From NCBI GenBank assembly GCA_039881145.1, contig JAYKKI010000006.1:14391001-14455000 (forward strand): a DNA stretch of 64,000 bases. Reading direction: 5' to 3'. Under the pieces are notes generated by a model that was not told where the DNA came from, made no database searches, and saw nothing but the letters and a program-made list of their open reading frames with translations. Origin of the DNA: Druceiella hillmani. Its lineage: Eukaryota; Arthropoda; Insecta; Lepidoptera; Hepialidae. Below are positions 52,042 to 63,362 of the stretch, piece after piece. The position numbers and the translations under genes were made by a program. Within the stretch, counting starts at the first letter, position 1. The number at the start of each line of letters is the position of its first letter.

Positions 52042-52715
52042 TATATAGTAAGTTTGCTTAATTATTTAACAATACTGTGACAATAATAGCCCAAAAAATA
52101 ATCTACCTGGTACTTCAGAGCACAATTGTATTGCATAACATTTGAAAACAAGATATAAATAAAACTTAGTTACTTACCATAATTACGATTTTATTGAACT
52201 CACACCTTGCACTGATTGATGTTTATATTATTAATAACAAAACGATTGCGAATATTGCAATTTCTTTGGTGCGATAATACTATTCGTATGTGAACAAAAC
52301 AAACTCAGAAGTAAGCTCTAACGTGGGGAGATTCCCTAATGTCGCCAATCCTGTTATAGAGTGTATTTGTCTCTGCTTTCGGACGCCCGCTGCGCCACAC
52401 CGCGTCGAACAATTCAATCTACCGACATACATTTTGCACCGTGTCATAGGTCCGATAGACGACAATAGATGGCGCTGTTTTTCGATGTAATGTAAAAGAA
52501 AAGTAGTAATCGTGCATCGGCCACTCTTTTCTCTCCCTGGGATGAGTTTTCTAATGCTACATAGGTATTATGAAAAAGACTGATCGCTCGCTTTGCTGCC
52601 CCACTCTGGACGTACTGCCCGTGTGCTGTGCACACCTTACACACACCCTTGCGGCGGACCTGGGTACAATGTGAGTTAGTGCAATAAATTAACAAATTAA
52701 AACACAAAAAGAAGA
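51451..52715. other. Upstream side of the hAT relic: (TA)n and a CpG-richer block
   Basis: A TA microsatellite occupies 51988-52046. A CpG-rich block at 52280-52700 stands out from the AT-rich background and is open on both strands for 60-87 codons, without a recognised protein. A donor-like TTATG|GTAAGTAAC on the minus strand at about 52180 suggests it could be a promoter and 5' untranslated exon for the hAT unit. It could also be an unrelated repeat. Confidence 0.35.
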
Positions 52716-54189
52716 CACAATTTAACCAAGTGTGATTATCTAAAAAAGAGTAAAAAACAAATAATAAAAAAAATTAAAACAAGTCTACTATAATTTCATG
52801 TTTCTTACTTTCCAGTTCAATTTTTTCACGGAGCCATGTTTTTAATTTTTTTTATTATGTGTTTTTTATTCTTTTTATCGCTTTATCAAAGACTTATAAT
52901 TCCAGATTCATTTTTTTACGGCTTCCCTCAATTACGAACGCGTAAAACTTATAACAAAACTTGCAAATGTTTATAGAACTAGAAGTAATTATACAATAAA
53001 TATCTATATATTTCTTAAGTATAAACATTTTATTATAGATACATATACAATAAATTAGATTAATTTCCCAAAAGCGAAAAGAGAATCGTGTTAATGTAGA
53101 GCCAATATATTATTCCCAGAATGTAACAGTAATAATTGTATAAAATCAACTCTCCAAAAGCACAACGAGAATCCTCTTAACGTAGAGCCAATGCCATTAT
53201 ATTATTTGCTAAGATTAAAATTTGCATCCTTTTGAGTGATTTGCATCTTTGCAATCATAAATTTGCATTTTCCGAAATAAAAAGTTTGTGCCCTTTTTTG
53301 TTTAAAGTTTAATTGACCAATTATAATTGATCAACAAAAGTTCAATGAAAGCTGTAGCGAGAATCTTCGTTTCAACCAAGTTGATAAACTTTTTAATGGT
53401 TTAAGAAAAGTTTGATCCAGTTAAACTGATAAATCATCGGCCTTTTCCTTTCGATCTGAAACTGATTTCCAAATATTTGAATTTCAGTTGAGTGTCAAGT
53501 TCATTTTAAAAAATGAGTCTAAATAATTTGAAAAGGTGATGTTAAAATTCTTGGAACTCTATAATAAATACGCATGGTTGCCTTTCACACCGCCGACTGG
53601 ATAATAACAAAAATAAAGATGGAACAGCTCTATTGCAAAGGCAAAAAGCAAAGGAATGAGAACCGCTGATCTTAAAGAACAAAATTAAGTATATTGCCGC
53701 TATGAAGAATAAAATTAAACGATTAGATTGATATAAAAAATAGGCAATTCGTATGTTTGTCTTCATGTGTTTAAATTATACATGCCAAAACTGTTTTCAC
53801 ACAGAAGAGCGCATCTTCGGGATCTTTTATTCTCTATGTACTGGGTCGCATTTTTTGAATACGTCATCTTTTATGTATATGCTTTAACTTAAAAATCACT
53901 AAAATTAGCATTTTTGCTGTACTGAACTTTCATCTAACTTTTTATGCATTAAAGGTTGATTAAATACGACATGATAGTTATTTTGTATTAAATTCTAAAA
54001 ATACTTCAAGAAATACCAAACTCTAATTTTGCAGATTTCCAATGTTGAATTGGAAATTAGATAAAAAAAAATGAATAGCACATAAAATGCATTCCTTCCG
54101 GCGTTGTCTATGGTTGAAATGTTATAACATGGGTAATACGTATAATATTTTATCAATTTGTTGAACCGAAAACAAAAAGATATCATATA

Positions 54190-54254
<65 letters not shown>

Positions 54255-55174
54255 CTTAATAAAGACATTAGTTAGATATTTTCCGTTATTTTTATATTAT
54301 TCACGTAAACATTTACCAGAACCGTTAATTTGAAGCGCCTATAAAGCTACTAACGCTAGACGGCGCTGATGTCACACACTCAGCCAATAAGCCGCTTGAT
54401 TCTTAAAAGTGAAAATTTTTTTATTCGATTTCTTTGAATGGCTATCATATTCAAAAACTTCATTATAACGATAAAGAAATGCAATTAATTCAATAATGTA
54501 AAATAAATGCCTCGCGATATAAAAGATGTTAATGGCAAAGTACAATTAACACTTTCAGTAATAAACTATTGGTTATAGCAAAACATTGTGCCAATGAAAA
54601 AGTATTTGAAATAATATCACCTGAAAATTAATCCATAAAGGAGAAAAATACCGACAAAAATCCATATTACAAGAGTATATTACGAGATTACATTAGCCCA
54701 TGTATTACAAGAATAAAAATTTAAACTCTTAAATAAAGACAATTTAAAAAAAGCGATTTAAAAGTTTTATTTCAATTATTCATCAGACCGATGAAAAATC
54801 TTCTATTCTTTATGAAAAATTATTTTTCATAATGGTTTTTTAATGATATTTCCATGAAACTCTATGAACCAACAAGGGTGATACAAAGTATGCAGATTGT
54901 GCAGATGTCACGACAGCTCATTTTCGCTCGTTTCTTTTATACAACATATTATTATTATTATAGTTAAAAGCTTTTATTTTCCATAATATCTTGTTTTCAA
55001 TTATTATGACATTCATCCATAGATATAAATATAATTTGAAATAACTTTTAATAAAAACAATTTCAATTTGACATATATTTCTGAACAAATATTTCATGAC
55101 AAGATATAATTTTTGCTTATTATGATTATTTAAAAACATTGTTAGGGTAATTAAGTTCAAAATTTGGTTTTCTA
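52716..55174. other. Intron, AT-rich; (TA)n at 54186-54252
   Basis: A degenerate direct repeat of about 80 bp lies at 53071-53215 (CAAAAGCGAAAAGAGAATCG / CAAAAGCACAACGAGAATCC). The TA microsatellite is at 54186-54252. Open frames on the minus strand (53542-53766, 54918-55160) lack splice or motif support. Confidence 0.4.
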
Positions 55175-55345
55175 TTAAGGACCGCTCTCTGAGTCATCTA
55201 TCCTGTTCCACGACATTCGACTTGAACTTTCTTCATCCAATCTTATCCTGCCATTTTTATAATTTCATCTTCCATCAATCTCTTGGGCCATTCCATGCTC
55301 TTTTGGTCCATATCTTATTGCTCATCGCAGCCACATGCCACGTGG
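55175..55345 (-). pseudogene. C-terminal relic of a non-LTR retrotransposon
   Basis: The minus strand, in two frames, reads GHVARCDEQ-like sequence followed by DEIIKMAG and DWMKKVQVEC. This fits the conserved tail of insect LINE polyproteins (usual form: RWEDDIKKxAGxxWxxxAxDRxxW). Stops occur throughout. It is short and strongly degraded, so the clade is uncertain. Confidence 0.5.
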
Positions 55346-55997
55346 CAACAATGAACACAACATATAGCTATATTTAGCTATATTTCCTTAAAACCCTTAT
55401 CATAAACCTAAACTAAGCCTATAGCTTGAAAAACTTTTACTGATATAACATAATAATAAATATTATAATATCGGACATATTTTACGCAAAAAACTGCCAT
55501 TTTTCAATAAATGTCGCATAGTTCTCGAATTTGTCAGAATTTATAAATAATTAAAAAACATTTACTTACCGACAAATCAATCTTTGAGATGATCTCGAAG
55601 TATCTTTAAATTGTATCATTAAGTGATCTTTACAAAGAATTATAGAAAATAAATATTAAAACATGTTTCACTCCGCAACTATTTACACAGAAAATATCAC
55701 CATAAACCGGTAACTATTACACATATCACGAATGGATCAATTTACATAAAACGATTATAAACATAGGTACAATCGACTTATTACCATCATATGCTAAAAA
55801 TTAGCGTAAAAATATAAACTTATAAATGATATAGAAACACCGAGTACTCTCGGTAGTATTATAAAGAAACTACAATTCCCAATTTATAATGCGATCGCAA
55901 AGTCACACTACACGTAACAATAGACCGGAAATAATTGTTGTAATGGAGAAAATTACAAAAAACTTACATTCGACATATACAAGACAAGTAAAAAAAA

Positions 55998-56000
<3 letters not shown>
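55346..56000. other. Intron, no feature identified
   Basis: AT-rich. A donor-like TGTCG|GTAAGTAAA on the minus strand at about 55570 has no in-phase partner with the neighbouring exons. Confidence 0.35.

Positions 56001-56061
<61 letters not shown>
56001..56061. repeat. (TA)n microsatellite
   Basis: Alternating TA, about 30 bp downstream (minus strand) of the donor of the exon at 56093. Confidence 0.95.
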
Positions 56062-56063
<2 letters not shown>

Positions 56064-56092
56064 CAGCTATAGACAACTAAACCAAAACCAAC

Positions 56093-56503
56093 CTCGATCC
56101 GTTCTCCTTATCCTCTGGTACAACGATTTCCAGTGTTCATATGGCTTAAGCAAGTTTGCCTTCTCAGTCAGCAAAGCCATCCTTATACATTCGTTCGTAT
56201 CTTTGCCCATCCTAGGCAAACACTCCTCTTGTTTGCCATCGGCAGAGCATAGACAAATACTGCAGGGGGAGATATTTCCTCCATCCATCTTCCGAAGTTC
56301 GTTCCAAAGATTATCCGAATCTAGACGTTTGTTGTTCACGGTCCTGATATAAGTGCGCCCCGCCTTGCAGATGAAGTCGGGCTGCATTTTAGAATCTCGA
56401 ATAAGGAATTCTGACGGTAGCAATTCTTCTTCCGGTTTGGATGTGTTCGAATCTTCATAGTCTAACTCGCTTTCTCCTAAAATTGCATCGTTTGTGACTA
56501 TCG
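56093..56503 (-). CDS. Largest exon of the cysteine-rich minus-strand gene (pacifastin-like module)
   Basis: The acceptor TATAATTTATAG ends at 56504. An alternative in-phase acceptor (GCAATTTTAG) would start the exon at 56476. The donor is CGAG|GTTGGT at 56093. The exon is 411 nt, phase 1-1. It reads an acidic stretch (GESELDYEDSNTSKPEEE), then DFICKAGRTYIRT, then SPCSICLCSADGKQEEC and GKDTNEC, then a basic helical tail (EHWKSLYQRIRRTDR). The spacing C-x2-C-x-C-x3-G-x4-C with an upstream C-K-x-G-x-T matches pacifastin-type modules, apart from about 20 extra residues between the first and second cysteines. Secretion is expected for that family, but no signal peptide is in this window. A single-domain VWC-like module is an alternative. 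Confidence 0.65.
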
Positions 56504-56678
56504 CTATAAATTATACTTTTACTGACAGCGTTGTACTTTTTACAATAATTCGACCAAGTTTCTGTTCACCAGGTAATATTACGAGATTTTAGCCACTTTT
56601 AAGATAGAAGTGTCATGCTTGAGTTCAAATATTGTGTTAGGTGGTACAATTCTCTTATGTCTGTATTTTTTCAATCAG

Positions 56679-56806
56679 ATCGTTTCTAAAATCGCTTCGT
56701 GTCGATTTTTTTATGATGAATCAAACGACATAGAGACGAACACGGGAACACTCAGTATACTCTCGCCTGACCTGGCATCTTCATATTTTTTTAAAATTAA
56801 TTACAG
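56679..56806 (+). CDS. Weak plus-strand exon candidate
   Basis: An acceptor (TGTATTTTTTCAATCAG) and a good donor (TTACAG|GTAATA) enclose 128 nt that are open in one frame (phase 0 to phase 2), reading IVSKIASCRFFYDESNDIET then LSILSPDLASSYFFKINY. The second part faintly recalls a CUB domain start. It lies on the strand opposite the well-supported exons, and no phase-compatible partner was found, so it may be a chance arrangement. Confidence 0.2.
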
Positions 56807-56960
56807 GTAATAATTGCAAATATGCATTATGTTAAAATAGCACATAATCATTCAAGAAAATTATGTGTTACAGGGATAGCACTTGTTCTGTTTCGATATA
56901 TTATTGTCATTAAGATCCTCTGCACTTCTAAATTTCCAGAATATTTATTTCATGGTATAT

Positions 56961-57448
<488 letters not shown>

Positions 57449-58398
57449 TTGAAACTTTAAAGTTCAAATTAATAGTTTAGTTTTTAAATCTTTTACAGAT
57501 TCAAAAGCTTTTTGTGCATCCTTCGTCGCTGAAATATTAAAATTTGTTGAATACATTTGGCGTTAATTTTGTAGAAATTCATTATTCACAATTAAATGAA
57601 ACTACGTGATGTAGTTGTATTACAAAATCTTCAGGTGGGCTATTAACAAAGATTAACTCTTACGAACATAAACAATGGCGGAAGTTGGGTTTGTGTGGGT
57701 TTTCCCACTGCTTATGTTAATGAATTTTGTTGTAGGGGTACGGTGTAGGTTTTATTATATTTCCGAGAGTTAGACGATATACAAGTATTTTAGTGAGGGC
57801 AATAAATTAAATTGATGTTATTCTATGAGGTGATACAATGCAAATGTTCCGGTGTATGTAATAAAATTAAATGGAAGTTATTCTCAGTAATATATTTATA
57901 TTTATTCTCAGTAAAATATAAATTTACTGGTAAAGAAATTAAAGAAAGTAGAAATAATACTACATCATGTAGTTTCATTTAATTGTAATTAAAATTTGTA
58001 CTACATAACTATATATATTTAAGTAATATACCAAAATATTTTTGAATATCTTCGCAATGTGAAAATGCATTTTGATATCATAAAATTGATAAAGTAGAAA
58101 TCGAAAAGAACTGCATTTCTATTCGAAAATGATAACAATAATCGAATTTACCTCTAGTTGTTCCGCGAAACTATGATACAAGCACACTTAAATGCCCCGC
58201 GTGAATATTGTATAATCGCCATTTACATAGACTATAAAAAAATAAAAATAAAATTTGTTTAGAGTGAACTTAGAAACTTAACATATGAATTTAGTAACTT
58301 ATTTGGGAAAAAACAATACTACAATGTCGGGCAATATTTGGCGAGTTCTAAATAGTCGAATAGTGGATAAACTATTAATTTGAACTTTAAAGTTTCAA
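57449..58398. repeat. Pair of perfect 31-bp inverted repeats, 950 bp apart outer to outer
   Basis: Positions 57449-57479 (TTGAAACTTTAAAGTTCAAA...) are the exact reverse complement of 58368-58398. They enclose a family B copy. They may be the ends of an older element into which family B inserted. The sequence just outside the two arms is unrelated. No target duplication was recognised. Confidence 0.75.
57547..57986 (-). mobile_element. Family B element, 440-bp copy
   Basis: The left edge is the reverse complement of the extended family B end (TTGAATACATTTGGCGTTAA ... ATTATTCACAATTAAATG). The right edge ends CATGTAGTTTCATTTAATTG, inverted to the left. The ends share about 28 bp or more. The interior (57660-57930) differs from that of the 28867 copy, with a few T/G-rich runs, and encodes nothing recognisable. 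Confidence 0.8.
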
Positions 58399-60628
58399 CA
58401 AAGCGTCGTATGCCTTTAAAGAGATAAAATTCGTTAACATAAAAACATTAAAAGGCTTTAAACAATGACGTCATATTAATTAAACACGTCATTAAACAAA
58501 AATGTGCTAAAATGGCCCCAAAAGTCGAAATAATTGCCTCACGTCCAATAGAGCTATTTCTTATATATGTGCTTTGATGGATTCCGTCTCTTCGATAATA
58601 GTTAATTGGTGTGAAGCGCTGCTTGAAGTCAAATTTTTGTTCGCTTCATCACATAAAAACTAGATGGCCCGTGCGAATAATTCGCAAGTTACCGAATGGT
58701 AATATAACATGAAAAGTAGTTACCAAAAAGTATTTTATTTAGTTAAACAGTTTATATATAGTCAAGTAAAATTGTTTTATTTATCATAAATCATTACTAA
58801 TATGAACTTTCTAGCACAATAAATATTTAATAATATCTAAAATAATTAAATAAGTAGGAAAATACATAACATTTAGTTAACAGATATTCACTTTAGAGAA
58901 AATATATAAAAAATTAAAAAACTGAAAAAAATAATTTTGCATAGTTTGTTTATTTTTCTCTATTAGCGGTTAAAGTAATCTTCAAAACCATAGCTCAATC
59001 ATTGGTGTTGATGAAGCGTTATGGGAGATATGGCCTACAGACAAAAAATAACTTCGAGACTTAATATATAGAGATAACGTGTCTATAGAGCGAACCATAA
59101 TTTGCTGTTATCATGGTAATAAAATATAAAAAATAAAAATAAAAATAAACTTTACCAAACGGATTGGATGCGTGGTATTGAGCAAAGAAAATAGAAACTA
59201 TTGATATCAATTTTATAATATATCGTTGACAAACCATTCTGGATGCCGGTCGCCGGTTATATGCTACACGGATGGACTGCTTGCAAATATTGATTAATTA
59301 TAATTTAAATAGCAATTAAGCGATGGAAGTTTTCATGTTTAACATCGCGTGAAATCGATTTTGTATATTCACAGCTGCGAGTGACTGAAACTGGAGACTC
59401 TTGTCGAGGGCTACGTTTAAGCAATATTGCTATAAATGTGTCCCGTGTCCCACTGCCGTAGTCAGTGTAGCAGGCTAATGGCGGATAAAATTATGATTTG
59501 AATATTCACGCGGTTAGCAAACTGGTAAAAAAGGAAGATTTTACTGCCCGTCCGTCTGTTTGTTTCTCTACGTGCCACAGCTGTTTTTTTATCAGAAACT
59601 ACTCACGTTATTTATATAAGAAAATTGGCATAATTATTAAGTTGCCCGCCCACACCTAGCTTCAGCTGTCAAAATTTTAAGAATATTTTTTTGTTTTAGA
59701 AGTATGGAAAAATTATATTTTTTTAACCAGATCGAGTGTAAGGTCATTGTTAGTACAATCTGAATGTATTTTTTTTTCAATTTCACACACACGCAAGCAT
59801 TTTTATTTCAATTTCCACAGTTTTTAGGGTCCCGCAAACAAACTAGGTACCATTATAGATTCGCCATGTCCGTCTGTCTATCTGTCCGTCTTTATATCAC
59901 AGCCTGTTTACTCGCGCACTATAATAGAATTATATCTAATTTTATAAAGATAAAATTTGGCATAATTAAACATATTTATAATGCCTAAAAATTTATGAAA
60001 TAAAACCTTTTTAAAAAAAATTTAGGGTACCTCCCGTACATGTAAACTGGATATCCTTGAACAGGTCTTTCAAAAATATTAGGGGCATATCATGAGGACT
60101 CTTTCGATAGAGGAATCCGTTTACAAAATAATAAACTTAAAGTGGTCGTTTTTGTTAAAGTTGCGTGTCCCACCCCTATCAGCTAAATCGCCATTTTGAA
60201 TATCTGAAAACTATTCACGATTATAATATATATGACAAAATTAAAAGGAAAATTATCACAGCGACGTAAACTCTTACTAGTTTACGAATAACATAAAACC
60301 AACTTATGACTTGTCTGCAAGAAGTTTATAGAAACTCCATACAGGTCCTTAAATATTTATAAGTAACTAAATTTGTACGCGACCCTCATAGTGTGAGTTC
60401 TACTCGTACGTGACAGATTTTTTTTATATAATAGCAAGAATTCAGGTTAAAGGTAAGTCCCCCTACCTTATATGCAAAGTTTGAAAATATAAATTAAAAG
60501 AATATATAAGTAGAAAGATATTTAAAGATTAAAAGAAAAATAAATCGCCTAAATATTTTGACAATTGTTTTACTGATCCTAGGGTTAGCACTGCACAGAA
60601 TAGTGCATCGAGGGGCAGAAATAAAATT
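58399..60628. other. No gene; repeat relics of families E and D
   Basis: Family E sequence (ACTAGATGGCCCGTGCGAAT) starts near 58660. At 59820-60190 the wording TTTTTAGGGTCCCGCAAAC, a GTCCGTCTGTCTATCTGTCC run, and the block matching 640-740 form a degraded repeat (family D). A similar CCGTCCGTCTGTTTGTTTC run is at 59548. No exon is supported. Confidence 0.5.
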
Positions 60629-61187
60629 GGTTGTGGCTGTCATGGACACGGCCGTGTGTTGTACGTGAATACGTCTATGTAAAAGGTTACATTTTTTAAA
60701 TAAAATATTTTTATTTATGTATTTAGGATAAAAGCAAGGAAACAAATAATTATTGTGTTACAATAGCGTATAGGCCGACATTATATATTTCTGATAATAT
60801 TTTTTTATTCTAACACCTTATTATATTCACTGTCACTACTTTAAACTAATGTTTTATATACAATCGATAATTTTGACGACAGCTGACGATTAAAACTTAA
60901 ACGAACATCGTAGCTTTGCCGAATCAAAAGTTATACTAATTGCAAATCTCGATACGCAGCAAAATGACCTCAAAATGGCGGCGCTTCCCCCTCCACCGCG
61001 CGCGTCACTGTTCTCGCTTATCGTAATGAATTCTTTGATCCTTTAACTATCCAGTGGTACAATTTAATTTTTGATGTAGAGGATAGATTCGAAACGGCAA
61101 CGCCAAACTGTATCCCCCGATTTTGTTATCATTAGGTTTTTTGGATTGCCCCCGAATGGTAGCAAATTTAAAGACGTATTCACGTCA
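60629..61187 (+). mobile_element. Interspersed repeat family A, copy 4 (short form)
   Basis: It matches copy 1 from GTGGCTGTCATGGACACGGC to the right arm GACGTATTCACGTCAAAA, where it stops exactly as copy 3 does. It lacks a short piece after CCAGTGGTACAATT. The AAAATGGCGGC core is kept at about 60972-60982. Confidence 0.82.
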
Positions 61188-61818
61188 AAATGCATAAAGT
61201 CATAATTAAAACTTCAAGCATATTTGAAACAGTGAAGTTTTTTTTTCAAATTGTGATTACCATGTATTGCTATAACAATACAATTCCATTTTTGGAATAT
61301 TTTAAATTTATGGTAATATATTATTTGCAGATTCATATTTTCCATAATTTTTTTATTTGACTTAAATATGTAAAATGATTTAACTATCGTGTGGTATAAA
61401 CAATTTTTTAGCTAAACTTTGACGTAAAGTGAACTTTATATTATAAAGGTGATCATTTCTGCGAGGGCTTCACGGGGCTTTTCAATCAATATGATTCAAC
61501 TTTAGATGTAAATAATATTTTATAGAACAAAGTCTTTTATCTACAATTAATGCAAAGATATCGAAAAAGGAATGTAATACGAGTACATTAAGGTAAACTA
61601 CTTTATAATAGTTATGTAAGTCAATTATTTAAATAATAAACCAATCTTTTCCATCATGTTTTATTATATAAATGTTTACAGATTATTTTAGTGATTATAA
61701 AAATAAAAAAATTCATGCTTAAAAATAACAACATCATTTACAATCATGTAAGTAAACACATCACTGTATAATTATAGTGCAATAATTTGAAAAAATAACC
61801 GTCTCATTGTTGAATAAA
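61188..61818. other. Probable 3' UTR of the minus-strand exon at 61819, with a poly-A signal
   Basis: On the minus strand an AATAAA hexamer lies at 61665-61660, about 155 bp after the TGA stop at 61819. This distance suits a poly-A signal, though the hexamer is frequent in such DNA. The rest is AT-rich and featureless. Confidence 0.4.
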
Positions 61819-62018
61819 TCACTTGTCATTATTAACAATAAAATCAACGTAATCGTTATTTCCGCTAAATCGTTTATTTTGTTTGATTTCCGGTTCTTGT
61901 TTCAGTAAGTCTTCGACCTTAATAGCGTTAAGGTCTAACTCCTTCTTAACTCTTAATTTTATTTTGTCGTGAAGATTCTTCTTGCGTGTAGCATCGTGGT
62001 TACAGCAAATAATATCGT
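61819..62018 (-). CDS. Terminal exon of a second or alternative minus-strand transcript
   Basis: The acceptor TTATTTGTTACAG ends at 62019. The exon starts with two bases of a codon (phase 1), reads 65 residues to a TGA at 61819, and has an AATAAA about 155 bp beyond. It reads DIICCNHDATRKKNLHDKIK ... LNAIKVEDLLKQEPEIKQNK ... NNDYVDFIVNNDK. The peptide is very polar, Lys/Asp/Asn-rich, with a Cys-Cys pair and helical character. I do not recognise it. No phase-1 donor is present, so it cannot be an internal exon leading to 56503. It is either the end of an upstream gene or an alternative 3' end of the same gene. Confidence 0.5.
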
Positions 62019-62142
62019 CTGTAACAAATAAGTTATGCGGAAAATACAAAAACAATGAAAGTAAAATTCGCCGCTCATATTAGCGAAATAACGCACGTCT
62101 TAACATTTAACAAAAATGGCAAGCTTTACTTTGCTATATTAC

Positions 62143-62173
62143 CGTCACTGGATCGTACATACAAGTTGTGTGG
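62143..62173 (-). CDS. Possible 31-nt exon upstream of 62018
   Basis: A long T-rich tract and TTTAAATATCAG precede it on the minus strand. The donor is GACG|GTAATA. Read in phase 0 it gives PHNLYVRSSD and leaves one base, which joins the exon at 62018 as a GAC codon. The phase fit is good but the exon is too short to be sure. Confidence 0.25.
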
Positions 62174-63082
62174 CTGATATTTAAAAAAAAATATTAAAAT
62201 AAAATTAAAATTTTTTATCTAAAATCATCCACAGAAAAAATATCCGTATGCATTTTAACAGCAGATCTCACTACACGTAGCTTTTGATTCCACATTAGTT
62301 GTAAAAGGCAGTTGAAAAATAACCAAACTAGTTTTAAACTTGTCATTAATTACTTTTTATTAACATTAACGTTATAGTGATTACATAAACTCACTCAATA
62401 TTTATTTTTTTTAACGGAAATTAGACTTATTAAAAAAATATTAGCCAGTTAGAGCGAATTTTTTTATGAATTACAATGCAGATTTTATTTCATCGCACTT
62501 TGGTATCATCGCAGTTTTATAATAAAACTTTTGTATCATCGCAATTTTATCAATGAAGGCGTAATTTGGCATGACGTGATGAAACTCCCGAAACACTAAA
62601 TCTTGGACTTGTTGAAAAAGCAGGTGCAACAGATTTAAAATTTCTCTAATTAAATAAATGGAGCCATTGTATCACAACTTAATTTTTTTTTAAATAAACA
62701 TTTAAGTTTGTTTACACACACTTCCTTTGTGTTGTTCACAAATTAAGTCATAAATACGTTTCCGCAAATCTAACTTTTAGATAATTCGGCACGTCGCGTA
62801 ACAGACAGCGCACATAAAATATACAAATTTATTCAATTTCTATTGAAATATTTAATGGAAATTTAATAAATTTGTTCAATTCAATTCAATTGAAAATTCA
62901 TTTGGAAATTCAATTGAATTCTATTGGAATTTATAACTCAATTTCTATGGAAATATCATATTACCTTAATCCAATACATTATTTTCTCAATTTGTTGTAA
63001 CATTTTCATAGACGCACAATGCTAAAATTAAATATTCGTAAATTTTCGAATAAAAATATTGGAAATAATTAGTCGAATCAAT
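62174..63082. other. No gene identified; AT-rich with near-palindromic runs
   Basis: The stretch 62850-62940 holds several overlapping AATTGAATT/AATTTCTATTG-type inverted motifs. Direct repeats of TTTTGTATCATCGCAATTTT-type sequence lie at 62505-62550. No exon is supported. Confidence 0.4.
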
Positions 63083-63362
63083 GATTTACGTATTTAATGA
63101 GACAATATTTGAAAACGTACGTATTTAATGGGACAATATTTGAAAACGTACGTATTTAATGGGACAATATTTGAAAACGTACGTATTTAATGGGACAATA
63201 TTTGAAAACGTACGTATTTAATGGGACAATATTTGAAAACGTACGTATTTAATGGGACAATATTTGAAAACGTACGTATTTAATGGGACAATATTTGAAA
63301 ACATACGTATTTAATGGGACAATATTTGAAAACGTACGTATTTAATGGAACAATATTTGAAA
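63083..63362. repeat. 31-bp tandem repeat, about 9 copies
   Basis: The unit, GTACGTATTTAATGGGACAA followed by TATTTGAAAAC, repeats head to tail with almost no variation. The first unit has ATGAGAC for ATGGGAC and the last has ATGGAAC. Near-identity suggests recent expansion. There are no unique spacers between copies, so it is not a CRISPR array. Confidence 0.95.

Noticed and set aside
53542..53680. Minus-strand open frame with C-x-C and a CER-x2-PC run after an acceptor
   Set aside because: The phase differs from the rest of the gene, there is no clear donor, and the peptide looks like random hydrophobic sequence.
56541..56584. 44-nt plus-strand stretch between an acceptor and a CAG|GTAATA donor
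   Set aside because: Its phases cannot be joined to the plus-strand candidate at 56679 without a stop codon.
63083..63362. CRISPR-like array
   Set aside because: Repeats abut with no unique spacers, and the window is eukaryotic.
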